Origin: Hyphomicrobiales bacterium
GTDB taxonomy: Bacteria > Pseudomonadota > Alphaproteobacteria > Rhizobiales > Rhizobiaceae
Direction: 5' to 3'
Assembly: GCA_900473185.1 (NCBI GenBank)
Contig: UCKU01000035.1
Location: forward strand, 1 to 63,187
DNA length: 63,187 nt
Below the pieces are notes generated by a model. The model did no database searches, was not told where the DNA came from, and saw only the letters and a list, made by a program, of their open reading frames with translations. Position 1 is the stretch's first letter. The number at the start of each line of letters is the position of its first letter. The translations under genes and the position numbers were made by a program. Positions 55,083 through 63,113 of this stretch are shown here, piece by piece.

Positions 55083-55966
55083 CAGCCGCCCCTTTCTTCG
55101 GTGCGGATAATCCGCGACAGATACCAGACGATGAAGAGCCCCATGATCACGAACAGGACCGATGCGATCGCCGCGCCATACCCGAAGCGGTAGGAGAAGA
55201 TCGACTGCTCGAACATCTGGTAGGCGAGCACCGACGAAGAGCCGAAAGGTCCGCCGCGTGTCATCACCGACACCATGTCGAAGGATCGGAGTGCGCCGAC
55301 GACGGTCACGGCAATCGCGATGAAGGTGACCTGCGTCAGTTGCGGGAGAACGATGTGCCAGAGCATGTTCCATCCCTTCGCGCCATCGACACGCCCGGCG
55401 CCGATAAGCTCCTCGCTCAGGTTGTTGAGACCGGCGAGATAGAGCACCATGCAGAAGGTGATCTGCGGCCAGAGGGCTGCGATGACGATCGCGAAGGTGA
55501 CGAAATGCTCGTCCGAAAGCACGGCCGGCGCCGTCGCCCCAAACGCCTTGAAGACGAGTGCTAGGAGCCCGAATTCCGGCGTGTAGACCCAGGTGAAGAC
55601 CACGCCGACAGTCACCGAGGCGAGCACGAGCGGAATGAAGAACAACGACTTCAAAAAGCGCATGCCGCGGATCTTTTGATTGACAAGTAATGCAATCGCG
55701 AGCCCGAGCGGCGGCGCGGCCATGAACATTATCAGCCAGATCAGATTGTTCTTCAGCGACGTATAGAACTGCGGATCGTTGTAGAGTTCGACATAATTTC
55801 CAAACCCGATCCATGTCATCGGCCCCATTCCATCCCAGTCGTGGAGACTGATCCACAGGCTTCGGACAGCCGACAGCAGGATGACCGTGAAGAACAGGAT
55901 AATGGCCGGAGCGATAAGCATAGTCGGGGTGAGCCACCAACGCTGGCGGCGCCATAACATCAACAT
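55082..55966 (-). CDS. Sugar ABC transporter permease, MalF type
   Basis: The 294-residue membrane protein has about six hydrophobic segments. Its coupling loop is GAGRVDGAKGWNMLWHIVLP, where the first residues depart from the EAA consensus. It is preceded by a strong stem-loop that separates it from the binding-protein gene. Confidence 0.93.
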   Translation of the reverse strand: MLMLWRRQRWWLTPTMLIAPAIILFFTVILLSAVRSLWISLHDWDGMGPMTWIGFGNYVELYNDPQFYTSLKNNLIWLIMFMAAPPLGLAIALLVNQKIRGMRFLKSLFFIPLVLASVTVGVVFTWVYTPEFGLLALVFKAFGATAPAVLSDEHFVTFAIVIAALWPQITFCMVLYLAGLNNLSEELIGAGRVDGAKGWNMLWHIVLPQLTQVTFIAIAVTVVGALRSFDMVSVMTRGGPFGSSSVLAYQMFEQSIFSYRFGYGAAIASVLFVIMGLFIVWYLSRIIRTEERGG

Positions 55967-55992
55967 TGTCCAGAACCTCTTGGAGGATTGAA

Positions 55993-56016
55993 GGAGCGGA
56001 ACCGCGGTTCCGCTCC
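55993..56016 (-). other. Perfect 24-bp palindrome between binding-protein and permease genes
   Basis: GGAGCGGAACCG is followed directly by its reverse complement CGGTTCCGCTCC, 20 nt after the binding-protein stop. In RNA it forms a very stable hairpin, most likely for mRNA protection or partial termination that favours the binding protein. It is the counterpart of the stem-loop at 40708-40734. Confidence 0.75.
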
Positions 56017-56035
56017 CCGGTCGCCGGGAGGAGAA

Positions 56036-57310
56036 CTAGATCTTGTAGATACGCTTGCGGGTGCCTTCGAGCCGCTGCAGGATTGCCTGGCGACGGTCCG
56101 GTTTGGCCATAAACTCCTGGAAGCCCACCAGACCCGCCTGCGCCATATCCGGGTCGCTGTCGCGGTCGTAATATTGCGAGGTTCCCTTGACCTGTTTCAA
56201 GGATTCGACCGCGGCATTGACCAGCGGATCCTTGCTCGGTGGCAGGTCGCTACGCGGCGGCACGTTGCCACCGGGCTCCAGGTAGGTCGCGAGATTTTCC
56301 GGCTTGTAGAAATAAGCGAGGAATTCGCGCGCACCCTTCTTGTTCTTGCCGTTCGTCGGGATGTGGACCGAGTTCAGCGAGAACTCCTCGAACCGGGGAA
56401 TGCTGGCATCAAGGGTCGGGAACGGTGCGAAGGTCAGTTGCGGCAGGTCTGCTTCCGTGAATGCTGACCGAAGGAAGGCGCCGAGGTTCATCATTCCGGC
56501 CTTCTTCTGGGAAAGCAGCGCTGCCGCCTCCTGCCAGCCGAACGACGTATGATTCGGGGTGAAGACTTCCTTCTTGATCATGGCTTCCCACTGATCGAAG
56601 ACCGGCGTCAGGGCCGGGTCGAGATAGCTCATCTGCCCGTCCATCAACGCCATATGCTTGTCGAGCCCATTGATGCGAAGATTCATCTGGTCGAACCAGC
56701 CGGCGGCCGGCCAGAGCTCCTTCGTGCCTATGGCGACCGGTGTCAGCCCCGCCGCCTTGGCCTTGTCGCAGTAGGCCAAGAATTCCTCTGACGTCGTCGG
56801 CACAGTCAGTCCGTTCTGATCGAAGACATCCTTCCGGTAGAACATGCCCCAGAGCGTGCCGCCGGTGGGCAGACCGTACTGCTTGTTGTCGACCGTAACC
56901 GCGCCCGTGCTTGCGCCGAGAATGTCCTTGTACTTCTCCTTTTCGAACAGGTCCGAGATGTCGTCGAACAGGCCTCGCTTGACGAAGGCCCGCATGCGGT
57001 TGCCAGAGAACCAGAAGCAGACATCCGGCGCACCTGCCGTCAGATAATTGCGGATCGCCGTCTTGTGGGCCTCGTGGTCCATATTGTTGATGACGACCTT
57101 CGTACCGGCCTGCTTGCCGAAGTCCTCGGCGATCTTCTTCAGCGCTTCGAGCGCCTTGCCGTTGCTTTCAGCTGAGATCACGTTGACTTCCTGGGCCTGG
57201 GCAATTGCCGGGATCGGGAAGCCGCCTGCAACCGCGGCCGCAGATGCCATGCCTGCGCCCTTCAGAAAGGTGCGGCGCGTGGTCGACGAAAAATGCTTGG
57301 AAAATGCCAT
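56036..57310 (-). CDS. Sugar ABC transporter substrate-binding protein (GH42 operon)
   Basis: The 424-residue family-1 binding protein has a twin-arginine signal (TRRTFLKGAGMASAAAVAGG, cleavage near AIAQA). GGGAGG lies 6 nt before the ATG at 57310. It is first in the six-gene operon that ends at 48810. The likely ligands are beta-galactosides, from the GH42 gene in the same operon. Confidence 0.93.
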   Translation of the reverse strand: MAFSKHFSSTTRRTFLKGAGMASAAAVAGGFPIPAIAQAQEVNVISAESNGKALEALKKIAEDFGKQAGTKVVINNMDHEAHKTAIRNYLTAGAPDVCFWFSGNRMRAFVKRGLFDDISDLFEKEKYKDILGASTGAVTVDNKQYGLPTGGTLWGMFYRKDVFDQNGLTVPTTSEEFLAYCDKAKAAGLTPVAIGTKELWPAAGWFDQMNLRINGLDKHMALMDGQMSYLDPALTPVFDQWEAMIKKEVFTPNHTSFGWQEAAALLSQKKAGMMNLGAFLRSAFTEADLPQLTFAPFPTLDASIPRFEEFSLNSVHIPTNGKNKKGAREFLAYFYKPENLATYLEPGGNVPPRSDLPPSKDPLVNAAVESLKQVKGTSQYYDRDSDPDMAQAGLVGFQEFMAKPDRRQAILQRLEGTRKRIYKI

Positions 57311-57454
57311 TGAATTCCTCCCAGTTGAGCAGATCAACACGTCCCGGCGGCCGTCCTCCACAACGGGGACGCCGGGCATTCAACGTGTCGATCTCCACAT
57401 TCCGAGTTGATCGACGAGGCAAACTTATGCATAAATCAGGAAGCGTCGCAATAG

Positions 57455-57471
57455 TTTATTTACAAAATAAA
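57455..57471. promoter_or_regulatory. ROK-type operator
   Basis: TTTATTTACAAAATAAA is a perfect inverted repeat (7-bp arms, 3-nt spacer) in the divergent region, 11 bp before the ROK start codon. TTATTT/AAATAA half-sites are typical of NagC/Mlc-type ROK repressors. A second short palindrome, TTATGCATAA, lies at 57425-57434. Confidence 0.75.
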
Positions 57472-57482
57472 GGAACTCGGTC

Positions 57483-58673
57483 GTGAAGCTCAAAGGTGAC
57501 CAGACGACTGCCAGGGCTATGAACCGCCGTCTGATCTTGAACCTGCTGAGGCAGGAAGGGCCGAAGAGCCGTGCCGAATTGGCAACGATCACACAGCTCA
57601 GTCCCGCCGCCGTTACCTTCGTCGTCGGTGATCTCGTGGAGGAAGGCATCGTCACGGAGGGAGAGGCGGTTTCAAGCTTCACCGGTCGTCGGCCAATCCC
57701 CGTAGAAATCAACTATGGGCACGGGCTGGCGATCGGCTTCAAGCTCATGGCCGACACGGTGGAATGCGTCGCGACCGACCTCGCGACGAGCCCCCTCGCC
57801 GCCATCAGGATTCCGATGCCCAGCAAGGCGCCGGATGATGTCGCAGATCTGCTGGCCGCAACGGTGCCCAGACTCGTCGGACTTGCGGGACGCACACATG
57901 CCAAGCTTACAGGCATCGGCATATCGATGCCGGGCGTTATCAACCATGAGCAAACGATGTGCATCAGAAGCCACCGCTTCAAATGGGACAACGTTCCGCT
58001 GGCATCCCTTCTCGCCAATCGTGCGAATGTTCCCGTCTGGCTCGAGGACGATACCAATGCCTATGCCATCGCACAGCAGTTGTTTGGCCTCGGCCGCCAG
58101 CATCGCAACATGGCGGTGCTGGCGGTCGGCGTCGGTATCAGCTGCGCCCTCGTCATCGAGGGCAAGCTCTATCGCGGCGCCAACGGTGCAGCCGGCAAGT
58201 TCGGACACACGCTCTACGAGGAGAACGGCCGCCTCTGCGAATGCGGCAAGCGCGGCTGCCTGATGGCCTACCATTCCGAGGCTTCGATGGTGCGGCGCTG
58301 GCGCGAGGCGAATGGCGGGGGCCAGGATCTGGGCACGCCTGAGCTGCGTCAGGCGCTTGCTGCAGAAGATCCGACGGCTGTCCGGATCGTCGAGGATGCG
58401 GGGCGCGGTATCGGAACGGCTCTCGCCAATCTCGTCAATGTGACGGATCCGGAAGTGGTCGTGGCAGGCGGAGAAGCTGTCTCACTCGGCGAACACTTTC
58501 TGACGCCTCTGCAAGAAGCGCTGGCACTTAGAACCTTCAGGATGCCACCCCCCATTCTTCCCGATTGGGAAGACAATTCGTGGGCACGCGGCGCCGCAGC
58601 ATTGGTAACGCAAAAGATGTTCGATTTCGAATCGGTCGGAGGCGTCGCGAGACCTCTCCAGGTATTCGGATAG
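57483..58673 (+). CDS. ROK-family transcriptional repressor (GH42 locus)
   Basis: The 396-residue protein has an N-terminal winged helix (LNLLRQEGPKSRAELATITQ) and a ROK domain that keeps the zinc motif CECGKRGCLMAY and the EDDTNAYA sugar-site block, unlike the other two ROK proteins here. The GTG start follows AGGAA at 7 nt. It is divergent from the GH42 operon and probably represses it through the palindrome at 57455-57471, released by a galactoside or galactose. Confidence 0.92.
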   Translation: MKLKGDQTTARAMNRRLILNLLRQEGPKSRAELATITQLSPAAVTFVVGDLVEEGIVTEGEAVSSFTGRRPIPVEINYGHGLAIGFKLMADTVECVATDLATSPLAAIRIPMPSKAPDDVADLLAATVPRLVGLAGRTHAKLTGIGISMPGVINHEQTMCIRSHRFKWDNVPLASLLANRANVPVWLEDDTNAYAIAQQLFGLGRQHRNMAVLAVGVGISCALVIEGKLYRGANGAAGKFGHTLYEENGRLCECGKRGCLMAYHSEASMVRRWREANGGGQDLGTPELRQALAAEDPTAVRIVEDAGRGIGTALANLVNVTDPEVVVAGGEAVSLGEHFLTPLQEALALRTFRMPPPILPDWEDNSWARGAAALVTQKMFDFESVGGVARPLQVFG

Positions 58674-58703
58674 AAGGCTTCCATAGCGGGCGAAGATGAC
58701 CCG

Positions 58704-58727
58704 GGGCGAGAATGAATGAGCTCGCCC
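58704..58727. terminator. Hairpin between convergent genes
   Basis: Perfect 7-bp arms GGGCGAG and CTCGCCC enclose a 10-nt loop between the ROK stop and the ABC exporter stop. An outer GCGGGC/GCCCGC pair could extend the structure. There is no T-tract. Confidence 0.4.
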
Positions 58728-58767
58728 ACGATGCCCGCCCAGACAGGGCGGTCGATTGTGACAACGC

Positions 58768-60618
58768 TCACGCCGCGTCATGCTCCAAAGCTGCCGACCC
58801 CGAGAGATCGAACTGCAGTTCGGCAAGCTTGGAATATGCGCCGCCCTTGCGGATCAGCGCGGCATGTGTGCCCTCCTCTATCACCCGGCCGCCGTCGACC
58901 ACCAGAATTCGATCCGCCTTGAGCACCGTGGCAAGCCGATGCGCGATCACGATCGTCGTGCGATTGCACATCAATTCGTCGAGCCCCTTTTGCACGAGCA
59001 TTTCGTTTTCTGCATCGAGAGATGCCGTGGCCTCATCCAGCAGAAGGATCGGCGCGTTCTTCAGGACCGCGCGTGCGATCGCAAGTCTTTGCCGCTGGCC
59101 GCCCGATAAGGTAAGACCACGCTCGCCGACCACGGTGCGATAGCCGTCCGGCAGTTCGGAAATGAACCCGTGCGCCCTCGCCGTCGTGGCCGCCGCCGCA
59201 ATCTCGTCCTGCGACGCATCGGGTCGTCCGAGACTGATATTTTCTGCGATACTCGTCGCGAAGATGGTCACGTCCTGCGGCACGATGGCAATTTCTCCTC
59301 GAACCGCAGCGGTAGCGGTGGTGCGCACGTCGCAGCCATCGAGTGAAATGTTGCCGGAATAATCCTTGTAGAAACCGAGCAGGAGCGAAAAGACCGTGCT
59401 CTTGCCCGAACCGGAAGCGCCGACCAGTGCGACTGTTTCGCCGGGCCGGATGCTCATCGACAGGCCTGTGAGGACTTGCCTGTCCGGAGCTCCGGGATAG
59501 GCAAAATGCAGGTCCCTGATTTCGATTGCGCCTCTTGCCGGCTGGCTGAGCGGAGCACGCGAGGCCGGTTCACTCTCGCCGGCATCTTCATCGAGCAGTT
59601 CGAAAAGACGTTCGGCCGAGCCTGCTGCCTGCGCCAGTTCACCCCAGACCTCCGAGAGCGAGCCCAGTGAGCCAGCGGCAATGACGGAATAGAGCAGGAA
59701 CTGGCTCAGACTCCCGGCCGACAGCGTTCCGGAAAGCAGGTTGTGAGCACCGATCCAGAGAACCCCGACGACGCTTCCAAAAATGAGGGCGATGGCGACG
59801 GCGGTCAGGAGCGCGCGGGAGCGGGCGGCAAAGACGGCGCTGCGATAGGACGTCTCGACATCATCAGCATATCTGTCGCTGGCCACTGCCTCCCCGTTGA
59901 AGGCCTGCACTGTCCGGCTTCCGGCAATCATCTCGCTGGCGAAAGCAGATGCACTCGCAAGAGCGTCCTGGGCCGCACGCGATTTTCTGCGAACCGAGCG
60001 ACCGAAAAGGACGAGCGGCGCGACCACGAGGGGGATGGCACCCAATGTGATGGCGGAAAGTCCCGGGCTCGTCACGAACATCATCACCAGCGCGCCGAGG
60101 CACAGCAATGAATTACGCAGGGCTACTGATGCGGCGAGGTTCAATGCGGACTTGATCTGCGCAGCGTCCGCCGTCAGCCGGGATGCGATGTCGCCGGATT
60201 TGTTGGCATCAAAAAAACTCGCCGGCAGACGCGTCACGTTCCGGAAGGTTTTCACGCGCAGGTCGCTGACGATGCGCTCGCCAAGCGTGGTGACAAAATA
60301 ATACCGGCAGGCGCTTGCTATGGCGAGCCCGACGGCAAGAGCGAGAAGCATCAGGAAATAGCTATTGACGAAGCCATCGTCTGACTGGCCGAACCCGTGA
60401 TCGATCATCCGACGGACCGCCATCGGCAGCGCAAGCGAAATCAGAGCCGCAGCCACGAGCGAAACTAGAGCACATGAGAGCAAGCTCCGATGTGGTCGCA
60501 GCAGGGGCAGCAGCCGGACAAGACCGGAGACGACCGGTTTTTTCTTTTCGGACCGCGGTCGGGAGCCTGCAATCGCTTCGGCGGGAGGAGTGGCGGGTCG
60601 GTCGTGCGCGGCAATCAT
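58768..60618 (-). CDS. Half-size ABC exporter (MsbA/bacterial multidrug type)
   Basis: The 616-residue protein fuses a six-helix exporter membrane domain (about 45-330) to an ATPase domain (about 365-600) with Walker A GASGSGKST, signature LSGGQRQRLAIARA and Walker B ILLLDEATASLD. It should work as a homodimer that moves a lipid, drug or small redox compound out of the cytoplasm. AGGAG lies 9-12 nt before TTG 60621 and ATG 60618. A FixK/FNR box centred 68 bp upstream and the divergent ccm genes suggest a low-oxygen role, possibly linked to cytochrome assembly in the way CydDC is in E. coli (inference). Confidence 0.9.
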   Translation of the reverse strand: MIAAHDRPATPPAEAIAGSRPRSEKKKPVVSGLVRLLPLLRPHRSLLSCALVSLVAAALISLALPMAVRRMIDHGFGQSDDGFVNSYFLMLLALAVGLAIASACRYYFVTTLGERIVSDLRVKTFRNVTRLPASFFDANKSGDIASRLTADAAQIKSALNLAASVALRNSLLCLGALVMMFVTSPGLSAITLGAIPLVVAPLVLFGRSVRRKSRAAQDALASASAFASEMIAGSRTVQAFNGEAVASDRYADDVETSYRSAVFAARSRALLTAVAIALIFGSVVGVLWIGAHNLLSGTLSAGSLSQFLLYSVIAAGSLGSLSEVWGELAQAAGSAERLFELLDEDAGESEPASRAPLSQPARGAIEIRDLHFAYPGAPDRQVLTGLSMSIRPGETVALVGASGSGKSTVFSLLLGFYKDYSGNISLDGCDVRTTATAAVRGEIAIVPQDVTIFATSIAENISLGRPDASQDEIAAAATTARAHGFISELPDGYRTVVGERGLTLSGGQRQRLAIARAVLKNAPILLLDEATASLDAENEMLVQKGLDELMCNRTTIVIAHRLATVLKADRILVVDGGRVIEEGTHAALIRKGGAYSKLAELQFDLSGSAALEHDAA

Positions 60619-60678
60619 CAAGGCGAGGGTCTCCTAGATTGGAATGCCTCCTTTTTGGCATTGGTGCGGCAATCGTCT

Positions 60679-60692
60679 TTGACCGCGATCAA
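60679..60692. promoter_or_regulatory. FixK/FNR-type box 1
   Basis: TTGACCGCGATCAA matches the TTGA-N6-TCAA consensus of FixK/FnrN regulators. Its centre is 68 bp upstream of the exporter ATG, which would put a class II start site about 26 nt before that codon. Confidence 0.7.
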
Positions 60693-60769
60693 TTACCGGT
60701 CGGTTCCGCTGGAGCGTTGCCGCGACCGAGAGCGAAATGAGAGGTGCATGCCGCACCAATGGTCGCAGT

Positions 60770-60783
60770 TTGATCCGGGTCAA
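60770..60783. promoter_or_regulatory. FixK/FNR-type box 2
   Basis: TTGATCCGGGTCAA matches the same consensus and ends 33 bp before the ccmC ATG. A class II promoter here would start at the ATG itself, so either ccmC is nearly leaderless or box 1 is the main activator site. Confidence 0.7.
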
Positions 60784-60816
60784 TTAATCTGACGGCGTTG
60801 GACGCTAGAGCGGGCC

Positions 60817-61581
60817 ATGACCTATGTCGGACGCATCAAAGACAACATCACCGGGCTTGCGCAGCCCGCCAGATTCCTGGAACTGGCCGATCGGGTCTTG
60901 CCTAGACTTTCGATAGTCACTGCCCTCTGTTTCGTCATCGGCCTTTATCTGAGTTTCCTCTCCGATGGCGATTATCAGCAGGGTGAGACCGTCAGAATCA
61001 TGTATGTCCATGTCCCGGCGGCATGGATGGCAATGCTCTGCTATACGGTGATGACCGCAAACGCCATTGGCTCCCTGGTATGGCGCCACCCGCTTGCCGA
61101 TGTTGCCGCCCGTGCCGCTGTGCCAATCGGCGCTGCCTTTACCTTCGTGTCGCTCGTGACAGGCGCGATCTGGGGCAAGCCGATGTGGGGAACCTGGTGG
61201 GTGTGGGACGCGCGCCTGACCTCGATGTTCGTGCTTTTCCTGATGTATCTCGGGCTATTGGCGATCAACCGCGCAATCGACGAACCGACGCGCGCCGCTC
61301 GTGTCACAGCGGTTCTCATTCTCGTGGGCTTCGTCAACATTCCGATCATCAAGTTCTCGGTCGACTGGTGGAACACATTGCATCAGCCGGCAAGCGTGCT
61401 CAGGCTGGATGGCCCCGCTCTGGACATCGAATTCCTTCGCCCGCTCCTGACCATGGGCCTGGCCTTCACGGCACTCTTTTTCACCCTCCACATGGCTTCG
61501 ATCAGGAACGAAATCTGGCGACGGAAACTCATGTCGCATCACCGCTTGGCCGCACGGGCCGCAACACAAAGGGAGAATTGA
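60817..61581 (+). CDS. ccmC: Heme handling protein CcmC
   Basis: The 254-residue inner-membrane protein has six hydrophobic segments, the periplasmic tryptophan-rich WWD motif (MWGTWWVWDARLTS, about 123-136) and the two heme-ligand histidines His65 (YVHVPAAW) and His189 (WWNTLHQPAS). It loads heme onto CcmE in system I cytochrome c maturation. ccmD and ccmG follow directly, but ccmA and ccmB, which normally precede ccmC, are absent; the upstream neighbour is a divergent ABC exporter. Confidence 0.95.
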   Translation: MTYVGRIKDNITGLAQPARFLELADRVLPRLSIVTALCFVIGLYLSFLSDGDYQQGETVRIMYVHVPAAWMAMLCYTVMTANAIGSLVWRHPLADVAARAAVPIGAAFTFVSLVTGAIWGKPMWGTWWVWDARLTSMFVLFLMYLGLLAINRAIDEPTRAARVTAVLILVGFVNIPIIKFSVDWWNTLHQPASVLRLDGPALDIEFLRPLLTMGLAFTALFFTLHMASIRNEIWRRKLMSHHRLAARAATQREN

Positions 61582-61582
61582 A

Positions 61583-61738
61583 ATGACGCATCAGGAATAT
61601 GAGCTGGCAGCCTATTCCGTCGCGTTTGCCGTCATGATCGCTATCAGCGTGACGACCTGGCTTCAGGGCCGCACCTATCGCCGTCAGGTCGAGGTGATCG
61701 CGAAGATCAGGCATGGCGCGCGCCGCGAGGCACGCTAG
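61583..61738 (+). CDS. ccmD: Heme exporter protein CcmD
   Basis: This 51-residue protein (MTHQEYELAAYSVAFAVMIA at the start) has one membrane helix and a basic cytoplasmic tail (GRTYRRQVEVIAKIRHGARR), the standard CcmD layout. CcmD helps release holo-CcmE from CcmC. GGGAG lies about 7 nt before the ATG, and the gene fits exactly between ccmC (1 nt gap) and ccmG (adjacent). Confidence 0.9.
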   Translation: MTHQEYELAAYSVAFAVMIAISVTTWLQGRTYRRQVEVIAKIRHGARREAR

Positions 61739-62302
61739 GTGCGCCGCTATATCCTTGCCGCCGTGCCGCTACTCGTCTTTGCGACGATCGCCGGAGCCGC
61801 CGGGCGCATGCTTTATCGGCAGGCGGTGGACGGATATTCACCCTCCGCCATCCCCTCTGCGCTACTTGGTCAGACACATCCCGCGATCGATCTGCCGCCG
61901 CTTGCCGGGCTACAGTCTCCCGGACTTCAAGATAGCGGGCTTGCCGGCCGGGTCGTGATCGTCAACGTGTTCGCGTCCTGGTGCAATCCCTGCCGGCAGG
62001 AACATGCCGCGCTCATGCGGCTGTCTAAGGACCCGCGCGTCAAGCTGATGGGCATCAATTACAAGGACAATGCCGAGGAGGCCGCCGCCTTCTTGCGCGA
62101 CAACGGAAACCCCTATGCTGCCATCGGGGTCGATCCGACCGGAAGGGAGGCGATCGATTGGGGTGTCTACGGCGTGCCGGAGACCTTCGTCATCGACCGC
62201 GACGGCCGCGTTCTGTTCAAGCAGGTCGGCCCGCTCGACGACAAGGCCCTGTCGGCAGGCATCGGTCCTGCACTCGACAAGGCATTGGCTGCCGGCGGCT
62301 GA
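61739..62302 (+). CDS. ccmG: Thiol:disulfide interchange protein CcmG/DsbE
   Basis: The 187-residue protein has an N-terminal membrane anchor (ILAAVPLLVFATIAGAAG) and a periplasmic thioredoxin fold with Cys82 and Cys85 in FASWCNPCRQE and cis-Pro in GVPETFVID. It reduces apocytochrome c or CcmH before heme attachment. The GTG start lies directly after the ccmD stop, consistent with translational coupling. Confidence 0.94.
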   Translation: MRRYILAAVPLLVFATIAGAAGRMLYRQAVDGYSPSAIPSALLGQTHPAIDLPPLAGLQSPGLQDSGLAGRVVIVNVFASWCNPCRQEHAALMRLSKDPRVKLMGINYKDNAEEAAAFLRDNGNPYAAIGVDPTGREAIDWGVYGVPETFVIDRDGRVLFKQVGPLDDKALSAGIGPALDKALAAGG

Positions 62303-62371
62303 CCGGAAGCCCCTGGTCTGCGACTGATCAGTGGCTTGGACTTAAGCCTGTTGCGACCGCTTTTCCGGATC

Positions 62372-63034
62372 TCAATCTGCGGCAAGCTCCAATCGATCGA
62401 GGCAGCCTCCCGATCCGAGATTCTCGACGAGCGCCAGTACGGCACGGCGCTGCAAATCGGTCTCCACATTTCCTTCGAGCGTGATCTGCCCGTTATGGAC
62501 GGAGACGCGGATCCTTTGCGGCGTCAGGCCGAGATCGTATTTCAGGCGTGCGCGAACCGCCAGGAGGATCGCGTCGTCCTCGCGCGGCAACCTGAGCGTC
62601 GGTGCGTCCGCTATCAAAGCGAGGATATCGCGCCGGCTGACGATCCCGACGAGCCGTCCGGCCTCGACGATCGGAATACGCTTGATGCGATGGACCTCGA
62701 GGCTTTCGGCAATATCCGAAACCTCGCTGTCGGGGCTGGCGACGATGACGTCGCGTGACATGATATCTCTGACGGACCAGCCGTTGCCGCGAATGTAGCG
62801 GTCGAGATCGACATCGGACGTGATTTCCGCGTTACGCGCGGTGCGCGGCGCAAGCCGGATCTCGCGCCGCAGCAGCAGGTCGCCTTCGGTCAGAATCCCG
62901 CAGATCCGCCCTTCGTCGTCAACGACAGGCAGCCCGCTGATGTTGTTTTGCATCATCACCGCGACGGCATGTCGGATCCCTGCCGCAGGGCTGATCGAAA
63001 CCACGTTGCTCGTCATAATGTCCTTGGCCTGCAT
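62372..63034 (-). CDS. CBS-pair and BON domain protein
   Basis: The 220-residue protein has two CBS repeats (AKDIMTSNVVSISP, then VRDIMSRDVIVASPDSEVSD) followed by a BON domain (VSVHNGQITLEGNVETDLQR). CBS pairs usually sense adenylates, and BON domains tend to contact membranes or phospholipids. GGGAGG precedes the ATG at 63034 by 7 nt. A FixK/FNR box 66 bp upstream suggests induction at low oxygen. No signal peptide is present. Its target is unknown. Confidence 0.92.
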   Translation of the reverse strand: MQAKDIMTSNVVSISPAAGIRHAVAVMMQNNISGLPVVDDEGRICGILTEGDLLLRREIRLAPRTARNAEITSDVDLDRYIRGNGWSVRDIMSRDVIVASPDSEVSDIAESLEVHRIKRIPIVEAGRLVGIVSRRDILALIADAPTLRLPREDDAILLAVRARLKYDLGLTPQRIRVSVHNGQITLEGNVETDLQRRAVLALVENLGSGGCLDRLELAAD

Positions 63035-63099
63035 GTGTGCACCTCCCTTTCCGGAAACATCTGGTGCCATGAGAGTAGGACGGCTTGGACGAACTGACC

Positions 63100-63113
63100 T
63101 TGACCTCCGTCAA
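63100..63113. promoter_or_regulatory. FixK/FNR-type box 3
   Basis: TTGACCTCCGTCAA has perfectly matching TTGAC/GTCAA arms. Its centre is 73 bp upstream of the CBS-BON start codon, suitable for class II activation with a leader of about 30 nt. It overlaps the stop codon of the next gene to the right. Confidence 0.7.

Noticed and set aside
54231..55955. Long version (574 residues) of the MalG-type permease gene
   Set aside because: The extra N-terminal part overlaps the MalF-type gene in another frame and is not membrane-like; the TGATG junction at 55082 gives the normal start.
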